Source: Liolophura sinensis
Lineage: Eukaryota > Mollusca > Polyplacophora > Chitonida > Chitonidae
Reading direction: 5' to 3'
DNA: 64,000 bases
Assembly (NCBI RefSeq): GCF_032854445.1
Contig: NC_088295.1
Span: 89,078,644 to 89,142,643, forward strand
Below, piece after piece: positions 57,641 to 64,000 of this stretch. Under the pieces are notes generated by a model. That model was not told where the DNA came from and did not search any database. It worked only from the letters and a program-made list of their open reading frames with translations. A program made the position numbers and the translations under genes. Position 1 is the first letter of the stretch. Each line of letters begins with the position of its first letter.

Positions 57641-58659
57641 AGTTAGCGTTGATAAAGACAATCTGTTGTTAACATTTGTGTTTGCAGTGTTAATCACTTT
57701 AACTGATGTACAATAAGAAAACTAAGAAAGCAAAATAAGAATTGGAATAACTCAATTATGCCAGTTTTTTAAAACCCGAGCAGATCGGCTCCGACAAATG
57801 ACATTTCAGGATGGAATCCTGTCCAGAATGACGCTTTTCGCCACCAATAAAGCTTTACATCGCCCTGCGAGCAAAAAACGCAACAAGTCCAACATTAAAC
57901 AGCAACCAGAATAGAAACATAGTTAAAAATTCGCATCGATTTGTTCATTGTCAACTGTTCCCTGTTATTTCATTACCTCCATCCATAGCGTCAAGTGGTT
58001 TAACAAAAGAAAAGGGTCACTCTTATCGAGGGTTATCTTTCATTCAACAGGTATCGGATATCCTTCAGGAGGTCAAAGCTCTTGAGCACACACGTGCAAG
58101 CTAAGTGATTTTATAACCAATGTTAACGGGGTCTTGCCAACTTCCTATAACACATTATTCCCCAGGCTATGGGTTTTATGAGCATATTGCGCTGTGGAAG
58201 ATATTACCAGAAGGCCAATATCCTCCCATAATAGCCCTGTAACGCTTGCGATATCATGTCATTTTCACAGGTACTAACTTCTCTGGAGACGGATTCGACT
58301 GCACAGTATGTTGAACCCACAGGTGGGGCCCTGGCCTGTATTACATTGCGTATTGCATTGCTCGTTCTTTAAAGCTATTATATGCGTCACGTGTTACCAT
58401 ATACCCTGTTACTGACATCGAGGCATGCTTTATAGCTTTCATAAGATATACTGATATTTATCTTGAATGTCAAGATATACGTGATTACTGTTCACTCAAC
58501 AGCATCAGTGAATATTGGGCGGTTAGAGAGCTTTTGATGAAAGTCTTAAGATATGCACCTGGTGTATAACCCTATACCCTTACAGGGGATACTGCTTGTT
58601 GAGGAGGTATAAATGATAAAGATGGTTGCAACAGGATCCAGGGCAAAGGGCTTCGATGG
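57641..58659. other. Unique sequence without recognised genes
   Basis: AT-rich, with one very short EGF-like coding match (58271-58305, see findings). Nothing else recognised. Confidence 0.45.
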
Positions 58660-58760
58660 TATAATTTATTTATTAATTATTTGATTGATGCCTAACATCA
58701 TTTTTTTCACCTATACAATGATGGTCAGTTTTATAGTTGGAGAAAACCGGAGTTCAGTGA
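58660..58760 (-). mobile_element. SINE family 1, highly diverged 3' part
   Basis: TTTATTAATTATTTGATTGA, then CACCTATACAATGATGGTCA and GTTTTATAGTTGGAGAAAAC, align loosely with the reversed 3' module. Confidence 0.5.
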
Positions 58761-59248
58761 CACTAATTAATTTAAACTGACTTAGAACAACAATTTACAA
58801 TATGTAAGCAGATTCTTAAGTTGTATTCAATAGCTTTACACATGTTTTACCTTCGCATCATGTGGCCCTATTCAAAGGCTATTCAATTAGGGCTGTCCCT
58901 GACAGCATCAAGGCAAAAGTACAAAATCAGACGGCCGTGTTAAAGACAGGGTCCCGCTGATTGACGCTTTGGGGATAGATGTGAATTTCCACAATGGATT
59001 TTGCGCACAAAAGGCATGCCGTGAATACACATTGCTTTATTATCCCTCCTACTTGGAGGCAAATTCATTCAAATGGTGTGTAACTAACTGAGAAAATAAG
59101 AGATACAGGGAGAAGGAGCTCAGACTTTCAGCTCCTGAACATATTTCTGTGCATTTCCTGAATATATTCTCTCAGAAATCAGGTTAAGATAAACCGCAGT
59201 GATGGAACAAAGTTAAAATTCATTGAAAATCATGTTACTTGTGACTCC

Positions 59249-59337
59249 AAGACTCTGTTCGGTTTCCTCTCACCATAATGCTGACCGCCATCGAATAAGT
59301 GAACTATTCCTGAGTACTGCCAAAAACACCAATGAAA

Positions 59338-59408
<71 letters not shown>

Positions 59409-59410
59409 AA
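59249..59410 (+). mobile_element. SINE family 1, 3' part with long (AAAT)n tail
   Basis: TTTCCTCTCACCATAATGCT, GACCGCCATCGAATAAGTGA, then CCAAAAACACCAATGAAAT. The tail is about 19 AAAT units (59335-59409), a microsatellite probably seeded by the SINE. Confidence 0.85.
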
Positions 59411-60136
59411 AAAAACAAAAAATAAATAGTGAATCCAAACATGCTGTTATATTTTTCATAAAACGTTGCATTCAAGACCAGATTTATTCTAGGCAAGTAT
59501 TGTGGATGAATATGTGCGTTAAGATTTAATTTAATGCCACTAGAAGACCCAGAAATTACATCCAAACCGCGATCATTTAGTCTGAATAATGTGTTTAGTA
59601 ACACCAATTTCCAATGACCGGTTGACTCCCTTCTTGCGCAATGTATGTGTACAAGACTCAAGAAGAAAACACTTTGCGGAACTGACCACTCTCCCGCTTC
59701 ACATCTGATGCATTTCTGGTATTATTATCTCTTGAGGTCTATTCTTTGTGTCTAATATTTTCAAATATTCAACGTTTGAAATGTTCACGAACATTTCTTA
59801 GCTGTTTATGCCTTTTCTGTGAAGTGACCAGCTGTAGCAGTTCAGACATTCCGGTATAGGGGTTAAGAGTCAGCAGATTTTAGGGATATTTTGTTTCAGC
59901 CCATATGTTTAACACTGAGGATGTATTTTGTGCTGATGTAGGCCTACTCAGAAAATATGTGGCGTAGTCCTTGTTTGTTTGTGTCCTGTTAAACCTATAA
60001 ATGACGACCTTTTGGTTTTAGTTCCTAGAACGAACATGATGCTCACAAATAGCTGCACTTGTGACACATGTGTTCCCTGAAGGGGTGTGATTTTAATCTA
60101 ATGGCCGATTTTGTTATCTGATTTGTTTACTTCCAT
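59411..60136. other. Unique sequence without recognised genes
   Basis: AT-rich unique sequence. Nothing recognised. Confidence 0.45.
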
Positions 60137-60606
60137 CATATGGCCACGATGTCTTCTCGTTGGAGCGCCATACTGGAGATACCATATAAATGACAATACA
60201 GCTGGATACTGAAACTGGCCTTCCGTAAATATAGGCCTAGGAAAACACCCACTCATGGATACGCCAGCTGAGGTCTCCGAAATATATGTTAACATCCAGC
60301 ACATTTTGGTCAACACAGCCAAATATCATGCCACGATTTGAGTGTGGTTTGTGGTAGTCCAAGAACTCTGCCATATGGCCACGATGTCTTCTCGTTGGAG
60401 CGCCATACTGGAGATACCATATAAATGACAATACAGCTGGATACTGAAACTGGCCTTCCGTAAATATAGGCCTAGGAAAACACCCACTCATGGATACGCC
60501 AGCTGAGGTCTCCGAAATATATGTTAACATCCAGCACATTTTGGTCAACACAGCCAAATATCATGCCACGATTTGAGTGTGGTTTGTGGTAGTCCAAGAA
60601 CTCTGC
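60137..60606. repeat. Perfect tandem duplication, 2 x 235 bp
   Basis: Copy 1 (60137-60371) and copy 2 (60372-60606) appear identical. The segment starts CATATGGCCACGATGTCTTC. Across the junction the minus strand has a continuous frame (60237-60557), including AEFLDYHKPHSNRGMIFGC; this is repeat-enabled, and no family is recognised. 235 is not a multiple of three. Confidence 0.9.
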
Positions 60607-63084
60607 CTATACAAGAATAATACCACACAATAACGTACCACATGACGGCTCTGTACTTAAACATGTTAGGAGGGGGGTCTCACTTTCAGAAATGTTTTCA
60701 GTTAGCGTGCGGATGTCTTTTGCTTTAAATTCAACAAAAGAACGTTAAATACTTTATAGATCTCAATTTAAGTGGCTAGATAATTTAGAGCCGTATTGCT
60801 GTCATGCGTTTATGCTGACTATAAGATGGTCATGGTGTTGAGTGATATTTATTGGACACCTGTGATTTATCATCAAGGTAAGCAGGTTATGTTACAACGT
60901 GAAGCCACTATTTTCTTGTCCCATTCATTTTCCCTTGAACACATCGAGTGATACAGAGAAGCGGACCGTCAGAAGAAGTAGATATATATGCACGTGAAAA
61001 GTTTGGTGAAGGAAATTTAGTAGTCATTCAAAAGGGACAGTATAGATACACTCTGCCATCGTTCCAACATCTTTATCAGGGTGTCAAGACTATCAAAACA
61101 ATCACACCCACGTAGCCTCAAGACGAATTATGTACACAAGACAATTATTTTTCAAAGAGCTGAAGACCGCAAATTTTCTGTGTAATTAGTGAGGACAAGT
61201 GTAACCAGTAGTTGTCTGCAGTTAAAGGTTTACCTGAAGCTTGAAGCTTACCCAACAAATATTGCTCAACCAAAGTTTTCTGTTCACTAAAATGGATTAA
61301 GTCTAGTTGGGTACTTTTTTCTTGTGACTTACACACGCAATTTCTTGAATTGAGAAGAACAGGAACAAATGTTATTACATACAATTAATTATAAAATTCG
61401 ACACATTGCACCATGTGAAGGACGGGTTCAGAATTTGGCCTGTATGCTATCTAACATGGCATCTTCCTTGTTTGTTACAGAATAGGACTTTTATATTAAC
61501 AGTAAACGGTCACAATCATTTTTGAAATTCTAATCTCGTGTATCTGTGAGAAACATATCACACTGACCGCTCTCATTTGAGGGCGTACTTAAGCCGATCA
61601 CATTGCACTAAACTCCGATCTTCCTCAGAATAGCTCTAGTTGTAGGCTTCCTGTTTTGAGAATGCAGATCCAATTTGATTTTCTTGGAGCATTGGATAAT
61701 TACGACTCATAGGCGAGCAGGCAACGGCTGTTCTCATAACTTCCTAAGATTGGGAATTTGATCATGCTTATTTCGCATGCTGTGTGGCTTTGTTTGGGAT
61801 TGCAAACCTCGTTCCTATATTTTTTGCACGAAAAGTTTCGATACTGCAGACGTATATCGTCATCGATTCTGTTTCTGGTTTTGCTTGTTTTGATTTAGTT
61901 CGCAATAAGAGGTAAGCCTTGCATCCATTTCCGGTAATTTCAACTTTTTACGACACTTTCCTCTATCTTCTTATGCTGTCACTTGGTAAAGATTAGCCAA
62001 GTTCTGGAAAGGATACTCTTTTTCCATTTGTTCGTCTCAGCTGGTATATAATATGGATATAAATAAAACTGTTACACCGTTAATCAAATGATCTTTTTAT
62101 AAATTGTGATAGTTATACAGTGCACTCAAGTGACATGTTCATTAAGCTTTCCAAAAATAAAGCTGTTTTGATCAAACTTGATGAAAGGGTATCATCAAGT
62201 AGGCTAGGGTCGTCCAGAACATATCAAGAATCGTAAATATCGTTCTTCTTGATTTATATACCCTGTTATCAGGTTGGCTGTTTTGATATCTTGCGACAAA
62301 ACCTGGCGCAAATACCACATCACAACGCATATAGGACAACCACATGTTGCTGTCACGGAAAAAATGAGTGTATATTTTGTTATCAATAAATGGCTCTCGA
62401 GAGTTGATCTTAAGAGGAATAAAAGTACAGTACTATTGCCCAGACACTGACCAGATAAATCTCTCCCTAGCTTCCTCTAAGCCGCTGTTTTCACTCATTG
62501 CTCAATGTCTTACGTGGTCTGCGACTCGAAAGTTGTCAGGTACCCGATGAAAGGCGTATTTTCCCTTAACCGCCATCGTGCAATAAAAACTAGTATGACC
62601 TTCTTGTTAAACACCACTCAAATAAGTAAGTATAGAAATTTCAGTGCGGGCTCGACATTCAATTGATCGATTGACGGCTACGCCTCTCGAATAATCTAAT
62701 CAGGAATTATGGAAGATGGCTAAAATAACTCAGTTATAGAGCTGATATCTTGTCCAACACTCAATGCTTGACAGTGCTGGTTACAGGAAGCATGTCCGTT
62801 ACATCGCATGTGCCCTTCTTCACGCTGACTCTACATCATTGCAACCAAACACCGTCTGTTTTCACAGACTTGTTTGTAGCCTTGGTCCAGCTCACTTGTT
62901 GAAATTGACACAAAAACCAGATAGCAATGTGGAAAGTTGTGTAAAAATAAATCTTGTAAGTAAATCCTGCGATCAGGATCGCAGGGTATCTATCAGGGTA
63001 ATTCGGTTAGGCTGAAGGCCAGGAAAAAGCCTGAAAGTACATCATTATAATCATTACATTTATACATGGTTTAACATCACAGAT
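60607..63084. other. Unique sequence without recognised genes
   Basis: AT-rich sequence with several frames of 60-83 codons on both strands. A possible diverged SINE tail lies at about 62590-62625. No family recognised. Confidence 0.45.
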
Positions 63085-64000
63085 GCACGATGGACTTTGC
63101 AGGATAGATTCTAATCTAGCACATGTACACCACGAAGGTGGCAGAATAGAATCTATGCTAGTACATGTACACCATAGAGGTGGCACAATAGAATCTATGT
63201 TAATACATGTATACCATGTAGGTGGCACAATAAAATCTTTTCTTGTACATGTACACTTTGAAAGTGGCAGGATAGAATCTATGCTGGTACATGTACACCC
63301 TTGAAGGTGGCAGAATAGAATCTATGCTAGTGGATGTACACCATGAAGGTAGCCGAATAAAAATCCATTCTAGTACATGTACACCATGGAGGTGGCAAAA
63401 TAGAATCTGTGCTAGTACATGTACACCATGGAGGTTGCAGAATAGAATCTATGTTAATGCATGTATACCATGTAGGTGGCACAATAAAATCTTTTCTTGT
63501 ACATGTACACCTTGAAAGTGGCAGGATAGAATCTGTTCTAGTACATGTACATCATGGACGTGACAGGATAGAATCTATGCTGGTACAAGTACACCATGGA
63601 GGTGGCAATATAAAATCTATGCTAGTACATGCGCACCATGGAGTTGGCAGAATAGAATCTTTGCTAGTACATGTGCACCATGGAGGTGGCAGAATAGAAT
63701 CTATGCTAGTACATGTGCACCATGGAGGTGGCACAATAGATTCTATGTTAATACATGTACACCATGGAGGTGGCACAATAGAATCTATGCTGGTACATGT
63801 ATACCATGGAGGTGTAACAATAGAATCTATGCTGGTACATGTATACCATAGAGGTGGCAAAATAGAATCTATGCTGGTACATGTATACCATGGAGGTGGC
63901 ACAATAAAATCTTTTCTAGTACATGTATACCATGGAGGTGGCAGGATAGAATCTATGCTAGTACATGTACACCATGGAGGTGACAGAATAAAATATTTTC
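63085..64000. repeat. 42-bp minisatellite, cut by the right window edge
   Basis: About 21 units of GGCAGAATAGAATCTATGCT, AGTACATGTACACCATGGAG and GT. The core TAGTACATGTAC holds a TACATGTA palindrome. A distinctive variant (AATAAAATCTTTTCTTGT) recurs at about 63228 and 63480, six units apart, and a near form at 63900. The 42-bp period (14 codons) opens frames on both strands. Confidence 0.94.

Noticed and set aside
61145-61384. 79-codon minus frame that looks protein-like in its second half
   Set aside because: No start context, partner exon or family match; left unassigned.
62545-62640. Another SINE tail
   Set aside because: Only AAACACCACTCAAATAAGTA and CCGCCATCG resemble the family end. 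Too short and diverged to list as an element.
63083-63902. Frames such as MPPPWYTCTSID repeats on minus and VHHEGGRIESMLVH on plus
   Set aside because: 42-bp array by-products.
48958-64000. A gene divergent from POLR2H starting on the plus strand
   Set aside because: No conserved exon was recognised on the plus strand in this interval. Only isolated weak segments were found.

Overview
This is eukaryotic, AT-rich, repeat-laden DNA, most likely from a lophotrochozoan animal and probably a bivalve or other mollusc. Three things suggest this: many copies of a tRNA-derived SINE of the kind widespread in molluscs, abundant TACATGTA-type palindromes, and large introns full of minisatellites. The species cannot be named from the sequence. 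No bacterial genes, operons, rRNA, CRISPR arrays or viral genes were seen.

One gene can be reconstructed completely. It is POLR2H (RPB8/RPABC3), the subunit shared by RNA polymerases I, II and III, on the minus strand in four coding exons: 48890-48818, 29064-28981, 28399-28225 and 2680-2563. The exons join in frame at canonical GT/AG sites (73+84+175+118 = 450 nt) to give 149 residues and a stop, close to the 150 residues of vertebrate RPB8. The CDS spans about 46.3 kb because intron 1 is about 19.8 kb and intron 3 about 25.5 kb; intron 2 is only 581 bp. A TATAAAA lies about 60 bp upstream of the ATG, a YY1-like motif overlaps the ATG, and an NRF1-like motif lies just inside intron 1.

Almost everything from 2.7 to 48.8 kb is therefore intron of this gene. 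It holds long minisatellite arrays (units of about 17, 27, 28, 29, 30, 31, 32, 35, 60 and 150 bp), microsatellites, SINEs of at least two and probably three families, a fold-back element (4083-4211) and a roughly 590-bp element with imperfect terminal inverted repeats (21463-22055). By my coordinates about 10 kb of the 64 kb is tandem array. Most long reading frames in the window are by-products of these arrays.

Upstream of POLR2H (49-64 kb) I recognise no conserved gene. That part holds more SINEs (one full-length copy with an 11-bp target-site duplication), a 54-bp array, a perfect 235-bp tandem duplication, a 53-codon small ORF, an isolated exon-like stretch, and a 42-bp array that runs off the right end. 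I found no convincing undescribed biological system. The most notable points are the extreme span of a tiny housekeeping gene, a 61-copy 17-bp array with no indels, and the uncatalogued inverted-repeat elements.
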